Assembly (NCBI GenBank): GCA_963775445.1
Contig: CAVZIT010000004.1
Span: 1,612,001-1,676,000 of the forward strand
Length of the DNA: 64,000 nt
Source of the DNA: Dokdonella_A sp963775445
GTDB lineage: Bacteria > Pseudomonadota > Gammaproteobacteria > Xanthomonadales > Rhodanobacteraceae
Direction of reading: 5' to 3'
Under the pieces are notes generated by a model. It saw nothing but the letters and a program-made list of their open reading frames with translations, did not search any database and was not told the origin of the DNA. The first letter of the stretch is position 1. Every line of letters starts with the position of its first letter. Position numbers and translations under genes: made by a program. Positions 1 to 9,320 of this stretch are shown piece after piece.

Positions 1-761
1 GTCGGGTCCACAACCGTGACCACGCCGACGCTGCAAGTCACCCTCCAGTTTCCCTCCGCGAGCGTCTCCCGAAGCTCTTGCACGAATTTCTCGATGATCT
101 GTTGAGCCCCGCGGCTGTCGGTATCGGGCAGCACCAGCGCGAACTCATCACCTCCCAACCGTGCGGCGGTATCGGTGTCGCGCAGCAATCCCTTGAGGAC
201 CCGCCCGATCGTCTGCAATACCTGATCTCCGCCGGAGTGACCGTGCGTGTCGTTCACGGACTTGAAATCGTCCACGTCCACGTAGGCGAGAGTCAGCGGT
301 TCCTTCTTGCGGTGCGCCAAGGCGAGGTCATGCTCGAGACGTTCGTCAAAGGCCCGCCGACCGTAGAGTCCGGTGAGACTGTCCGTACGAGCGAGATGCT
401 GTTGACTGCGCAGGCTCTTGCGAAGAATTGTCAACAGCAAAGCCGTGATGACGAAAAATGCAAATCGGACGAGCATGTTCCAGACGGGAATCAGAGAATT
501 CGAATACAGGTGGCCCGAAGCCAGGTCCGCGATGAACCAGCTCAGGCAAGAGAGGAGGGCGATCGCAATCCCCGTCCATCTGCCGGCATACCAGGCCGCC
601 AGCGCAACAGGCATCAGGTAGAACACAGAAAGGGACACTTCGTATCCGGTGAAGTAATCCATTCCTCCTACAATGAGGACACAACATACCGTGAGCGCCA
701 GCAGCGCCACGCGACCAAGGCGAGCCAGATGCCGGTCGAGCCTTCCAAGTACGCGGATCAT
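1..761 (-). CDS. membrane-bound diguanylate cyclase (GGDEF), C-terminus outside window
   Basis: Makes cyclic di-GMP from two GTP at the inner membrane. The frame is open from an ATG at 761 to the window edge (253 codons), so a few dozen C-terminal residues are missing. Four hydrophobic segments (about residues 17-33, 43-60, 63-80 and 98-116) precede a GGDEF domain that opens with TDSLTGLYGRRAF (126-138). The active-site motif GGDEF is intact at 203-207. An RxxD product-inhibition site (RDTD, 194-197) lies exactly five residues before it, so the enzyme should be active and feedback-inhibited. No clear Shine-Dalgarno precedes the ATG; an in-frame TTG at 800 is an alternative start. The signal sensed by the membrane part cannot be told from the sequence. 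Confidence 0.9.
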   Translation of the reverse strand, partial: MIRVLGRLDRHLARLGRVALLALTVCCVLIVGGMDYFTGYEVSLSVFYLMPVALAAWYAGRWTGIAIALLSCLSWFIADLASGHLYSNSLIPVWNMLVRFAFFVITALLLTILRKSLRSQQHLARTDSLTGLYGRRAFDERLEHDLALAHRKKEPLTLAYVDVDDFKSVNDTHGHSGGDQVLQTIGRVLKGLLRDTDTAARLGGDEFALVLPDTDSRGAQQIIEKFVQELRETLAEGNWRVTCSVGVVTVVDP

Positions 762-1555
762 CGCGCTGCGCCCGATGCTTTGGCAGCGATGCGACCGCAA
801 GCCGACGATGCCTGCCGGGGGAACTCACCCCGGTGATCGCATCGCGCCGCGCCGTTTCGCCACACACCTTCGATGGGCCAGACTGGTCTTACCATGGGGA
901 CGCGGGATCATGAGGCAGAACGCGGTGGATGCTACGCCCAAATCCGCTGCCGCTTCCACGGCCCGGTCGAATCCGTCCGGGACCTGCCCCGACAGGCCTT
1001 TGCAATGCGAATGCGCGCATTCAATCATCGACAGCTGAAGTACAGGCCGTTCACTTGGGTGGATACCTCGTCGGCTGGCTGACGTGAGTGACCCTCGGCC
1101 TTTTGCTGCCGACGGCCACCGGCTTTGCGCCGGACATCGCATCGGAAACCCGCGCCGGACCAAAGAGCGCCTGCACATGGCCAGCCGCCGGTTGCAAGCC
1201 ATACACATGTTGCAGGGTTGAGCGGGTACAAGCGCAGCTGCAAAGGCAAGCGGGCGGATTGATGCGCTCTGGAATTCGCCAATTGGCGGCGCCAGTGATG
1301 CGTGTCGTTTGAGAAGCCGGCTGCTGCAGTCGCTGCGCTCGCAAAGCAGGCATGAGCCGCATGACGAACGGACGGTTGGGCGCGTAATGCTCTCGCCGTC
1401 GCTCGGGCCCCAGTTTCGACCAACTGCAATGCCGATGTCACGACGCTGTCAACGCGAATGCCCAGTCTTCGCTTGCCATCGAGAACCGGAATGCGCCGGG
1501 CGCCGTGGCAATCGACAGTCATCCGTTTGCGATCACATCCGAGGAACTGGCCACC
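762..1555. other. no recognisable gene
   Basis: Roughly 800 bases between the divergent diguanylate cyclase and phosphoesterase genes. Several open frames exist on both strands (for example 1025-1522 minus), but their translations are Arg/Ala/Ser-rich, lack any family motif and have no ribosome binding site. I see no tRNA, repeat array or clear promoter here. It may be decayed coding DNA. Confidence 0.5.
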
Positions 1556-3223
1556 ATGAATCTTTCGAGGAGTTTGCCGATATCCATCGGCGCTGCGTTC
1601 TTGACCCTATGCGCCGGCGGGCACGCGCTGGCCCAGACGCGCACGCTGTTCGGCTACAACCAACATCCAACCGCGACACCCATCAAGCATCTGGTGGTGA
1701 TCTATCAAGAGAACGTTTCGTTCGATCATTACTTCGGCACCTATCCGATCGCGACGAACCCGCCCGGTGAGCCGCATTTCCATGCCTTGCGCGGTACGCC
1801 GCTGGTCAACAATCTGGTGACCGCGAACCTGCTGGTCAACAATCCAAACTTCACGAATCCGGCGAATGGCGATGGAGCAGCCAATCCCTTCCGACTGGAC
1901 CGCAGCCAGGCTGCCACGGCAGACCAGAATCACGCATACACCGCCGAGCAGCAGGCCTATGACGACGGCGTGGCCGACTTGTTCCCGCTTTACACCGGCC
2001 GCGGCACGCCGGGTGGCGTCGGCGCCTTCGGGACGACCGGCCAGGTCATGGGTTATTACGATGGCAACACCGTGACGGCATTGTGGCGATACGCCCAGCG
2101 CTTCTCGATGAACGACAACGCGTACTCTGACACGTACGGCCCGTCGACCCCTGGTGCGCTCGAAGCGGTATCCGGACAAACCAACGGCATGCAGATCGTG
2201 CTGAGCTCCAGGGACAACTATTACGTTCCGGACGGGCAGGGCGGATACACCATGATCAACGATGTCGACCCCGCCAACGACGTGTGTTCAAGCGCAACCG
2301 ACCAGGCAGTGATGACCGGGCCCAATATCGGCGACCTGCTCAACGCGCGCAACATTTCCTGGGGCAGCTTCATGGGCGGGTTCGACCTCAACCATATCAA
2401 CGACAACGGGACCGGAGGCTGCGGGCGCAGCACGTACTCCGAGACGGTCAACGAGACGGTGGGCGACTACATTCCTCACCACGCCTGGTTCCAGTATTTC
2501 GAGTCGACCGCCAATCCGACGCATGCGCCGCCAAGTTCGGTTTCGGCGATCGGCCACACGCAGTCGGGCAATGGAACGGGCGTCGATCCGGCCAATCACG
2601 AATACGACATCACGTCGTTTCGCGCTGCGGTCAATGCAGGGAATTTCCCGGCGGTCTCCTACCTGAAGGCGGCGGCGTACCAGGATGGTCATGCAGGCTA
2701 TTCCGATCCACTGGATGAGCAGGCGTTCCTTACCCATGTGATCAACTTCATCCAGCGACAGCCGGAGTGGGAAAGCACCGCGATCGTCGTGACCTGGGAC
2801 GACTCCGACGGCTGGTATGACCATGCCTTCGCAACCACCACCAGCCCATCGTTCGATTCGACCGCGGACCAACTCGACGGGCCGGGCACCTGTGGTACCG
2901 GAACGCCTTTGAACGGAGTTGGCGGTTTGCCGGTCAATGGCCGTTGCGGTCCCGGTACCCGGATTCCATTTTTCGTGATCTCGCCTTACGCGAAGTTCAA
3001 CTATGTCAGCCATGGGCTGATCTCGCAGGCATCCATCGTGCGTTTCATCGAGGACAACTGGCTCGGCGGTGAGCGCCTGGGTGGCGGTTCGTTCGACGCG
3101 GCCTCCGGAAGCATCATGGACATGTTCGACTTCGGCCACGGTGGCAACTCGAAGCCGCTGTATCTGGATCCAGAGCAGGGCACCGAAGTAACCCAACAAT
3201 CACTTTCCTCGTCAGCGGAATAA
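1556..3223 (+). CDS. secreted phosphoesterase family protein (acid phosphatase / phospholipase C-like)
   Basis: A 555-residue exported hydrolase of the phosphoesterase family PF04185, which includes acid phosphatases and non-haemolytic phospholipases C that cleave phosphate esters outside the cytoplasm. The ATG at 1556 is chosen over an upstream frame start at 1505 because GAGGA precedes it by 10 bases and a classic signal peptide follows, ending in AHALAQ near residue 28. Family motifs are present: HLVVIYQENVSFDHYFGT from residue 45, YSDTYGPSTPG, WDDSDGWYDH (414-423) and the C-terminal RIPFFVISPYAK segment. The length is usual for the family. The substrate cannot be assigned. A periplasmic peroxidase gene follows on the same strand 176 bases downstream, so the two may be co-transcribed. 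Confidence 0.85.
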   Translation: MNLSRSLPISIGAAFLTLCAGGHALAQTRTLFGYNQHPTATPIKHLVVIYQENVSFDHYFGTYPIATNPPGEPHFHALRGTPLVNNLVTANLLVNNPNFTNPANGDGAANPFRLDRSQAATADQNHAYTAEQQAYDDGVADLFPLYTGRGTPGGVGAFGTTGQVMGYYDGNTVTALWRYAQRFSMNDNAYSDTYGPSTPGALEAVSGQTNGMQIVLSSRDNYYVPDGQGGYTMINDVDPANDVCSSATDQAVMTGPNIGDLLNARNISWGSFMGGFDLNHINDNGTGGCGRSTYSETVNETVGDYIPHHAWFQYFESTANPTHAPPSSVSAIGHTQSGNGTGVDPANHEYDITSFRAAVNAGNFPAVSYLKAAAYQDGHAGYSDPLDEQAFLTHVINFIQRQPEWESTAIVVTWDDSDGWYDHAFATTTSPSFDSTADQLDGPGTCGTGTPLNGVGGLPVNGRCGPGTRIPFFVISPYAKFNYVSHGLISQASIVRFIEDNWLGGERLGGGSFDAASGSIMDMFDFGHGGNSKPLYLDPEQGTEVTQQSLSSSAE

Positions 3224-3399
3224 GGACCCGCCAGACAATGGCCTTCGCCAGGGATGGCGCCGGGGCCGGGAAAGAAGGGAACACTGCCTTCCGATGCATG
3301 CGCCTCAAATCAGGCAACGACTGCGCCGAACCGGATGCATTGGTTCGAGACGCTATCTCACCGGTCATGCCAGTGTCGGCGTTTCAAGGAGTTCTCCGT

Positions 3400-4860
3400 G
3401 TGTCCATGCGAGTTGAAAATGTCGGCGACAAGCGAACGACACATCGCTTCGAAGCTTCTGATCTTCCGCGTCGACCGCGCGTCATCGCAGTTGCGCTCCT
3501 GGCCGCCACGTTCGGACTGACGATCAGCGTCAGCGTTACTGCACAGAGCGCACCGCCCGCGTCGAAAAACCGGCCAGCAGACGGACAAAACCTTGAAAGC
3601 GGCAGCAACCCGCATCCCGTCACGTTGGTGCGTCCGCCGGTCCGGCCGTTGTCGGTGATGGCCAAACTCGGTCGAAAGCTTTTCCATGACCGCACGTTGT
3701 CCGGGTCAAGCCGGATGTCGTGCGTCAGTTGCCACGCCCCTTCGCATGGCTACGGCCCTGCGGGAAAGGAATCAGTTGTCATGGGCGGCCCGCACCAGCA
3801 TGCGGCAGGCTTTCGCGCCGTCCCATCGCTGCGTTACCTCTACCGGCAACCGGCCTTCAGCATCGGACCGGACAGTTCCGGCGACAACGACAGCGTCGCC
3901 ACGCTGCAGCAGCAGGTTCAACGCGCCAACGATCATGTTCGCGTGGTGAAGACGGCGCTTGATCCGCTGGCGGCAGCGAGCAACCTCGTGCCGCAAGGCG
4001 GACTCTTCTGGGACGGCCGCGCCGACACCTTGCAGCAGCAGGTGAACGGTCCGATGTTCAATGCAGTGGAGATGGATGCCGGCTCGCCGGACCGTGTGGT
4101 GGCGAAGCTCGAAAAAGCCCGCTACGCGGGTGATTTTCGACTGCTGTTCGGCACGCATATCTTCGACGATCGGCGCCAGGCGCTGGCCGAAGCGCTGTTC
4201 GCCATCGCGCGCTACCAGATCGAGGATCCGAGCTTCCATCCGTTCACGAGCAAATACGATGCATGGCTGGAAGGCAAAGCTCGGTTGACACCCGCGGAAC
4301 TGCGCGGCTATCGCGCATTCAACAATCCGAAAAAAGGAAACTGCGCAGCCTGCCATCTCGACAAGCCGACCCCCGACGGTCTGCCGCCTTTGTTCACGGA
4401 CTATCAGTACGAAGCCCTGGGCGTGCCGCGCAACAAGGCCATTCCCGCAAACCGCGATTCGCGATACCACGATCTCGGCGTCTGCGGGCCATTTCGCTCG
4501 GACATGCGAAGCGAAACGAAGTATTGCGGCATGTTCCTGACACCCAGCCTGCGCAATGTTGCGCTGCGCCGCGTTTTCTTCCACAACGGCGTTTTCCATT
4601 CGCTGAAGCAGGTGCTGGACTGGTACGTCAATCGGGATCTGCATCCGGAGCGGTTTTACCCGCGCGACGCGGTTGGCCATGTCGTCAAGTACGATGATTT
4701 GCCGAAGCCGTATCGTGGCAACGTTGATACGACCGATGCGCCGTTCGACCGTCATCCCGGCGAGTCGCCGGCATTGAGCCCGCACGACATCGACGACGTC
4801 ATTGCGTTTCTCGGCACGCTGACCGATCGCGACCTTCGCGCGACTACCCGGGCGCGCTAG
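3400..4860 (+). CDS. di-haem cytochrome c peroxidase (MauG/CcpA family)
   Basis: A 486-residue periplasmic di-haem protein that would reduce hydrogen peroxide with electrons from cytochrome c, or act as a MauG-like oxidase. Two c-type haem motifs are visible, CVSCH at 108-112 and CAACH at 315-319, the usual spacing for this family. Conserved family stretches are LGRKLFHDRTLSGSSRMSC and LTPSLRNVALRRVFFHNG. An N-terminal hydrophobic stretch (VIAVALLAATFGLTISVSV) serves as export signal. The start is set at GTG 3400 because AAGGAG at 3386-3391 lies 8 bases before it; ATG 3406 is the alternative, and the open frame upstream to 3238 has no signal. It is downstream of the secreted phosphoesterase. 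Confidence 0.88.
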   Translation: MSMRVENVGDKRTTHRFEASDLPRRPRVIAVALLAATFGLTISVSVTAQSAPPASKNRPADGQNLESGSNPHPVTLVRPPVRPLSVMAKLGRKLFHDRTLSGSSRMSCVSCHAPSHGYGPAGKESVVMGGPHQHAAGFRAVPSLRYLYRQPAFSIGPDSSGDNDSVATLQQQVQRANDHVRVVKTALDPLAAASNLVPQGGLFWDGRADTLQQQVNGPMFNAVEMDAGSPDRVVAKLEKARYAGDFRLLFGTHIFDDRRQALAEALFAIARYQIEDPSFHPFTSKYDAWLEGKARLTPAELRGYRAFNNPKKGNCAACHLDKPTPDGLPPLFTDYQYEALGVPRNKAIPANRDSRYHDLGVCGPFRSDMRSETKYCGMFLTPSLRNVALRRVFFHNGVFHSLKQVLDWYVNRDLHPERFYPRDAVGHVVKYDDLPKPYRGNVDTTDAPFDRHPGESPALSPHDIDDVIAFLGTLTDRDLRATTRAR

Positions 4861-5026
4861 CCTAGCTGCCACTTGACGCACCGGATGAAAAGCTCGCGTC
4901 CTCGATCGGTCGGAGCCCGTTCACCTCTTGTCTTCGCCGGCCCCGCCGGAATCAGCGGCGATTGCGCGTGCCGCTGATGGCCGCTGACCCGACTTCGCAA
5001 CGTAGGACGTGGAACAGGGGTGTCCG

Positions 5027-5449
5027 CTACGGCCGCCAATCGCCGTCCGCCGTACCGTCCGGGCTTGCGAGCACGACCTTGTAACCATCGGGATCGCGCA
5101 ACCAGATTTCCCAATGATTGGGTCCGCCAACGCCGTCGGGCGGATTCCGATGGCGACGCATGATGACTTCCGCCCCCATCGCTTCGGCCCGGGCAATGGC
5201 CGCATCGATGTCATCGACTTCGAACCACAGCAGCAGTCCGTTCCCGGGCGGCATGTCGTCCGGGTCGCCGATGCGCCCGTGATGATGCTCGATTTCCCAC
5301 CGATGCAGCTGCAGCACAAGCCGGCCGGATGTTTCGAGACGCTCGTAGTTCGGGCCGCCATGCGCGCTGTCGCAACCGAGCAACCGCTGATACCAGCGAC
5401 TGCTCGCCTCGACATCCTTGACGCAGATGAGAGGTTGTGGACGCATCAT
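5027..5449 (-). CDS. VOC family protein (glyoxalase/bleomycin-resistance fold)
   Basis: A 140-residue single-domain vicinal-oxygen-chelate protein. The paired beta-alpha-beta modules are recognisable: the N-terminal LICVKDVEASSRWYQRLLG, the central WFEVDDIDAAIARAEAMGA, and the C-terminal GGPNHWEIWLRDPDGYKVV. Such proteins use a metal to act on small electrophiles or bind antibiotics, but the substrate is not predictable here. The ATG overlaps the TGA of the upstream DUF1801 gene as ATGA (5446-5449), so the two are translationally coupled and form a small operon. Confidence 0.85.
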   Translation of the reverse strand: MMRPQPLICVKDVEASSRWYQRLLGCDSAHGGPNYERLETSGRLVLQLHRWEIEHHHGRIGDPDDMPPGNGLLLWFEVDDIDAAIARAEAMGAEVIMRRHRNPPDGVGGPNHWEIWLRDPDGYKVVLASPDGTADGDWRP

Positions 5450-5847
5450 TGCTCCGCTGCGAGACGCGTCTTGACGTCCGCGTAAGCCGCATCTATCAGA
5501 GCCGATAGCGCCACCCTATTCAATTCCACTCCGGGCCTGAGCTTCACGTGGCGCATGAATCTGCCGTTGCCTTCAAGCAAACTTTGCGGATCCGGGAGGT
5601 CGGCTCCCTGGAAGAAGCCGACGTTGACATGGGAGGTGAATGCATCGACGTAGGCAAACGCGGCGCCGCCCACGCAGGCGGTGGGCTGACCATCGTGCAG
5701 AACCTCGGTGACGTCGTTTCCGCAACGGCGTATTGCTTCGAACCAGCGTCGCGCAATGGCGCCGAGCTGACCCTTATGATCGTCCAGCCAATGATTCACG
5801 GACGGGTTGCGCTCGGCCGCGTCATCAAATCGAAACAAGGCCCTCAT
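5446..5847 (-). CDS. DUF1801 domain protein
   Basis: A 133-residue cytosolic protein of the DUF1801 (YdhG-like) family, whose biochemical role is not established. Recognisable family features are the ending segment HVNVGFFQGADLPDPQSLL and the RFMRHVKLRPG motif, together with a central CVGGAAFAYVDAF stretch. AGGTGGAA lies just before the ATG at 5847, a good ribosome binding site. It is the first gene of a two-gene unit with the VOC protein, with a four-base ATGA overlap. Confidence 0.8.
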   Translation of the reverse strand: MRALFRFDDAAERNPSVNHWLDDHKGQLGAIARRWFEAIRRCGNDVTEVLHDGQPTACVGGAAFAYVDAFTSHVNVGFFQGADLPDPQSLLEGNGRFMRHVKLRPGVELNRVALSALIDAAYADVKTRLAAEQ

Positions 5848-5984
5848 GTTCCACCTGCCGGCGTCGCACGAAGTTTGACAGCAACAGAGCGCGCTATCGA
5901 GGCGCGCAAGGTCCGGACTGAAATGAGGCCCTGTAGCGCCATGCCGGCGCGCGTCCGCTCGAAGCCAGCGTCAGGCGGCACGTT

Positions 5985-6344
5985 TCAGTCCAGGAATTCC
6001 CAAGTATCCGCGCCGTCGAAGTGGCGCACCGGTACCGACTCGAGCAATTTGGGATCGAAGTTTCTCAGGTTCACGCCATGACGCGCGCCGGGCTTTGGAT
6101 TCAATGGCTCCCAATGCGTGACGCAACCGCACGTCGCACAGCGAATCGTTCGCAGAGTCCGGTCGCCCTGGATGTACTCCTGCGTGTGCTCCGGGTGTCC
6201 TGTGACTTTCACCATGCCGAACTCATAGTAGGCCCAGAGTCCGCCGAGCCGCCTGCACAGGGAGCAGTTGCAGCTAGTGGCCTTCTCCGGGACGGAAGGC
6301 AGCTCGATCGTGATGGCTCCGCAGTGACAGGTTCCTGCAAGCAT
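5985..6344 (-). CDS. GFA family zinc protein (CENP-V/GFA domain)
   Basis: A 119-residue glutathione-dependent formaldehyde-activating-like protein. The fold binds zinc through cysteine pairs, visible here as GTCHCGAITIELP at the start, SCNCSLCRRLGG (three cysteines) and IRCATCGCVTHW. The ATG at 6344 is preferred over an upstream frame start at 6392, because family members begin with a short strand followed directly by the CHCG motif. Whether this protein acts on formaldehyde adducts is unproven; most GFA proteins have no known substrate. It stands alone on the minus strand. Confidence 0.85.
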   Translation of the reverse strand: MLAGTCHCGAITIELPSVPEKATSCNCSLCRRLGGLWAYYEFGMVKVTGHPEHTQEYIQGDRTLRTIRCATCGCVTHWEPLNPKPGARHGVNLRNFDPKLLESVPVRHFDGADTWEFLD

Positions 6345-6513
6345 CGATTGGACCCGCTTGATCGTTGAGTCTCGCGAACTCGGGCGCGGCAACTGTGACG
6401 GCCGATGCGTAAGTCACGCGTTCGCCGCAACGCATGATTGCACGGGACTGGTCGCTCGGGAATCCCCGAGCTGTGCCGCAGAAGCCGCCGGCGCTGCTCG
6501 CGCAGGGCGAACG

Positions 6514-6828
6514 TCACGAGCGAGGCGGTGACGGGAAGCCTGTGGCGGATATGTCGTGCGCCACCGTGAACGAGCCCGATTGACCCACCGAGACTGAAGC
6601 TGCCTCGGAAATCCCGGTCGGCACGAGCAGCCAGAACTTGCGCGAGCGAGACACGATGGCGCTCTCAAAAGGCTTGCCGTTGAGCGTGGCGCGGACCGGA
6701 AATCCCCGTCGGCCGGGCCAAAGTGGTTTCGCTGCAACCGACCAGCGCACGGCTGGATCAAACGGGACTTCCGCGGCATTGCCTTTGTGGCCGCTGAGCA
6801 GGACCGCATTGAATTTGTCGGTTCGCAT
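6514..6828 (-). CDS. DUF1905 domain protein
   Basis: A 104-residue small beta-rich protein of the DUF1905 family. The diagnostic core is FPVRATLNGKPFESAIV, followed by a KFWLLVPTGISEAASVSVG segment that matches the family pattern of a beta barrel with a conserved glycine-proline turn. Function is unknown in the family. The ATG at 6828 has AGGAG eight bases upstream. An overlapping minus-strand frame at 6414-6809 is a shadow. It is one of several isolated small genes that all run in the minus direction here. Confidence 0.75.
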   Translation of the reverse strand: MRTDKFNAVLLSGHKGNAAEVPFDPAVRWSVAAKPLWPGRRGFPVRATLNGKPFESAIVSRSRKFWLLVPTGISEAASVSVGQSGSFTVAHDISATGFPSPPRS

Positions 6829-6996
6829 TACTTATCTCCTAGCATGGAGCGTTCCGCACGAGCGGTGCTGGAAAAGTAGACTTGGCCCGTTGCGAAACTC
6901 CGGGAAATCCGGCGATCAGCGAAATCCGCTGAAACAGCGAAGTCCACTCTGCTCTTGTTACGACAGGCATCGCGCACTCGCACTCGTCGCACTCGT

Positions 6997-7719
6997 CTAG
7001 TTGGACTGGATCCTTCCGGATGGACTCAGGCCCTTGAACACAAGCCAGAGGCCCAGCGCCATTTCGAAGAGAACCATCGGCGAATCGAACCAGTACGCGT
7101 TGACCTGGGTATCGAAATGTGGAAACACGATGAAAGCGAAAGCACAGATGACGCACCACGCGGACGAGATCACGCCGAACAACGCCAATGCGATCGGGAT
7201 ATACCTCGACTTGAACCACAGGTAGCTGCAAATCGTCGACGCCAATCCCCAGTACGGCAGACCCACGTAGTACGCATCATGGTTTGAGGCGATGTTCAGC
7301 CTCGCAAGGGTCTGCAACTGGTCGGCCTGGAACACCGGCAGATACGCAGCATCACCCAGGAGACGGAGCGCGCCCAGCATGTTGATCGCGGTCACGGTCC
7401 ACATCAAGGCGAAGAGCAATCTGCAGAATGTCGCGAGCAGGGCCAGGGACCGGTTGACCGGCTGGAGAATCACATATAGCGCCGTGAGCAGAATTACGAT
7501 GGTCACGACGTAGATCAGATTGCAGGCGACGTTGAGACGAATCAGAGTCGCGTGCGTCATCACGTTCCGGGCCGTATCCACGGCATTGTCCGGGACGATG
7601 AGGCGAAAGTTGATGCCATAGTTCGCAAGGATCACGATCACGATCGCGAACAGGAAAGCTAATCCCGCAATTCTTGCGGCGCGGCGTTGCGAGTCGCTGT
7701 AGTCGCCGATCGAATTCAC
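6997..7719 (-). CDS. DUF4386 family membrane protein
   Basis: A 240-residue integral membrane protein with about six hydrophobic helices. The family signature is a start like SDSQRRAARIAGLAFLF, then YGINFRLIVP and a C-terminal pair of helices around YWGLASTICSYLWFKSRYIP. DUF4386 proteins have no established function. The open frame runs back to 8172, but that extension has no family similarity and overlaps the next gene. The GTG at 7719 has AGGAG nine bases upstream and gives a family-typical N-terminus, so I start there. Confidence 0.82.
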   Translation of the reverse strand: MNSIGDYSDSQRRAARIAGLAFLFAIVIVILANYGINFRLIVPDNAVDTARNVMTHATLIRLNVACNLIYVVTIVILLTALYVILQPVNRSLALLATFCRLLFALMWTVTAINMLGALRLLGDAAYLPVFQADQLQTLARLNIASNHDAYYVGLPYWGLASTICSYLWFKSRYIPIALALFGVISSAWCVICAFAFIVFPHFDTQVNAYWFDSPMVLFEMALGLWLVFKGLSPSGRIQSN

Positions 7720-7846
7720 GTTCCTGCTCTCCTGCCATCGATTCGCGTCCAGAGGCCAAACGAATGAGTCGGCGTGCGGTACGTGTGGCCGCGGCGTCCG
7801 GCGTTTCGTTTGGTTACCCGTATGAGCTCCATTGGAAGGCCTTCTC

Positions 7847-8176
7847 TCAGAGGGGTCGGTCGACGAGCACAAGTACGCAACCCGTTTCGGAATGAACGTC
7901 GGAATGTACCGACCCGACACCCGCCACGCTGGCCCATCCGGAGCATAGACGTTGGCCGCCCACTGTGAGGTCGCCATCAAGCACGTATATGAACTCCGGG
8001 CACTCATGCTCATGGAGAGGCAGTCGCGCGCCGGGCTCGAATCGGAGAATCTGCATCTCCAGTCCATCAGTAACGGCAACGTCCTTGACGAAGACGCCGG
8101 TAGCGAATGTCGATGGCTTCCAGGGTAGATCATCGCATTGCACGCACAGGAGCTGTCCGCGATCAATCTCACTCAT
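7847..8176 (-). CDS. cupin domain protein (ChrR-like)
   Basis: A 109-residue one-domain cupin. The metal-binding cupin box is visible as RLPLHEHECPEFIYVLDGDL: two histidines and a glutamate in the HxH(x)nE pattern. A second motif lies near GSVHSDVHSETGCVLVLV. It resembles the C-terminal cupin of anti-sigma factor ChrR, but no sigma factor gene is adjacent, so a sensory role is only a guess. The ATG at 8176 is preferred to the longer frame start at 8332: GGAG lies 6 bases upstream and the extension overlaps the neighbouring gene. Confidence 0.8.
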   Translation of the reverse strand: MSEIDRGQLLCVQCDDLPWKPSTFATGVFVKDVAVTDGLEMQILRFEPGARLPLHEHECPEFIYVLDGDLTVGGQRLCSGWASVAGVGSVHSDVHSETGCVLVLVDRPL

Positions 8177-8234
8177 TTCGTTCTCCAGGTTGGTGCCAGC
8201 ACTCGCCCTCTGAATCAGGTGGTCGAAACTGGAG

Positions 8235-8648
8235 TCAGGCTTCTGGTTGCGCGCGGGCCGCGTCGCCGGCTGGCTGGAAGTGGATATACCGCCATACGAC
8301 TTGCCGGCCCTCCGCCCCTTTTTGCAACACAAGCTGATCAGTACCCAGCTCTTTCCTTGGCCCAGCGTCTCGGCGATATGTCATGCTCCATTGAAACGTG
8401 TACACCGCAACTGTCTCCCAGATGCGCAGCTCGTGTGACTCCTCCGAGTAGGCCAGAACGTCGGCATTTGTCGCGAACTCCCGATAGCTCTCGGCACACT
8501 TGCTACGGCCGCTGGCGTACTCGACGTAGCCAAGTCCCAAGATCACAGCGTGTTCGTGAAAGCACGGCTCCAACCCGTCAAACTCCTTGTTCCGCCAGGC
8601 GGCGTCAATCCTGGCCAGGACTCCGCGAATCGCTTTCTCGTCAGACAC
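8235..8648 (-). CDS. SnoaL-like / NTF2-fold protein
   Basis: A 137-residue protein with the nuclear transport factor 2 (SnoaL/DUF4440) fold. The signs are an N-terminal helix AIRGVLARIDAAWRNKEFDG, then FHEHAVILGLGYVEYASGR, and the closing beta strands VAVYTFQWSMTY and QVVWRYIHFQP. Such proteins may be isomerases, cyclases or stress proteins; nothing fixes the role here. Start is the GTG at 8648, with AGGAG eight bases upstream. The stop TGA lies inside a GTCAGGC heptamer (8234-8240), the same geometry as the integron cassettes further right. Confidence 0.75.
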   Translation of the reverse strand: MSDEKAIRGVLARIDAAWRNKEFDGLEPCFHEHAVILGLGYVEYASGRSKCAESYREFATNADVLAYSEESHELRIWETVAVYTFQWSMTYRRDAGPRKELGTDQLVLQKGAEGRQVVWRYIHFQPAGDAARAQPEA

Positions 8649-8747
8649 AGCTATCTCTCCTGCGGGCCGCACAGTGTGACTTTCGCACAGGCGAGCGCCG
8701 ACCCGGCGAGGCCATACACGTCTCAAGCGCAATGATCTCAAGGCTGA

Positions 8748-9320
8748 TCATGGGCGGCTGGACCACGGAGCCACGCTGCCCACGATCGTAACGCTCCTCG
8801 GGTTGTCGATGGCGCGCAGCACGCCAGCCGAAATTTCCGAATCGTGAAGCCACCGGGAACCGTCGCCGCAAAGATGGAAGCCGAGGATGATCTGGTGGTA
8901 GTTGATGGTTCCGGGAATGTCGCGATCCAGCAGGAACGAAGCGGCACGTTGCGCAGGATTGGCCGACGCACTGCCACGCACCTGAAAAAAATCGCATGGG
9001 ATATCCGTGGGCGCCAGTGATTTGGCGAGTCCTGGACCCAGTTCATCGTCGTGAAGCCACGCCAGCACCAATGCGGGAGGTCCGATACGGTGGACGTGCT
9101 CGGCGAGGGCGTCCACAAAGCCATCCGGGTCGGACCAATCGAGCGCGAGCAGGCAGTGCTCGCAGTTTGCGTTTGCGATTGCCTTGTCCAGTTTCCGAAG
9201 CGATTCCTCTGTTCTCGCGACCGAAGTGAGAACCTTGCATCGATCGGCCAAGGCCCTGCTCACCGCCGCGAGCATGCCCGTGCCGCCAATGATCACCATG
9301 TGGGAGTGCGTCGCGGTCAT
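8748..9320 (-). CDS. short-chain dehydrogenase-like Rossmann protein
   Basis: A 190-residue protein with an N-terminal nucleotide-binding fingerprint, MVIIGGTGMLAAVSRALA (GxxGxL type), then a short Rossmann-like body with LLALDWSDPDGFVDALAEHV. The SDR catalytic tetrad (YxxxK) is not visible; the stretch NYHQIILGFHLCGD occupies its place. It may therefore bind NAD(P) without being a normal reductase. The ATG at 9320 is used; a TTG at 9332 is possible. It stands alone between the NTF2-fold gene and the membrane sensor gene, all on the minus strand. Confidence 0.65.
   Translation of the reverse strand: MTATHSHMVIIGGTGMLAAVSRALADRCKVLTSVARTEESLRKLDKAIANANCEHCLLALDWSDPDGFVDALAEHVHRIGPPALVLAWLHDDELGPGLAKSLAPTDIPCDFFQVRGSASANPAQRAASFLLDRDIPGTINYHQIILGFHLCGDGSRWLHDSEISAGVLRAIDNPRSVTIVGSVAPWSSRP

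Noticed and set aside
78..836. Plus-strand open frame over the left edge
   Set aside because: It is the antisense of the diguanylate cyclase, whose minus-strand frame contains GGDEF and RxxD motifs.
6414..6809. Second minus-strand frame overlapping the DUF1905 gene
   Set aside because: No ribosome binding site or family pattern; the other frame has AGGAG and the DUF1905 motif.
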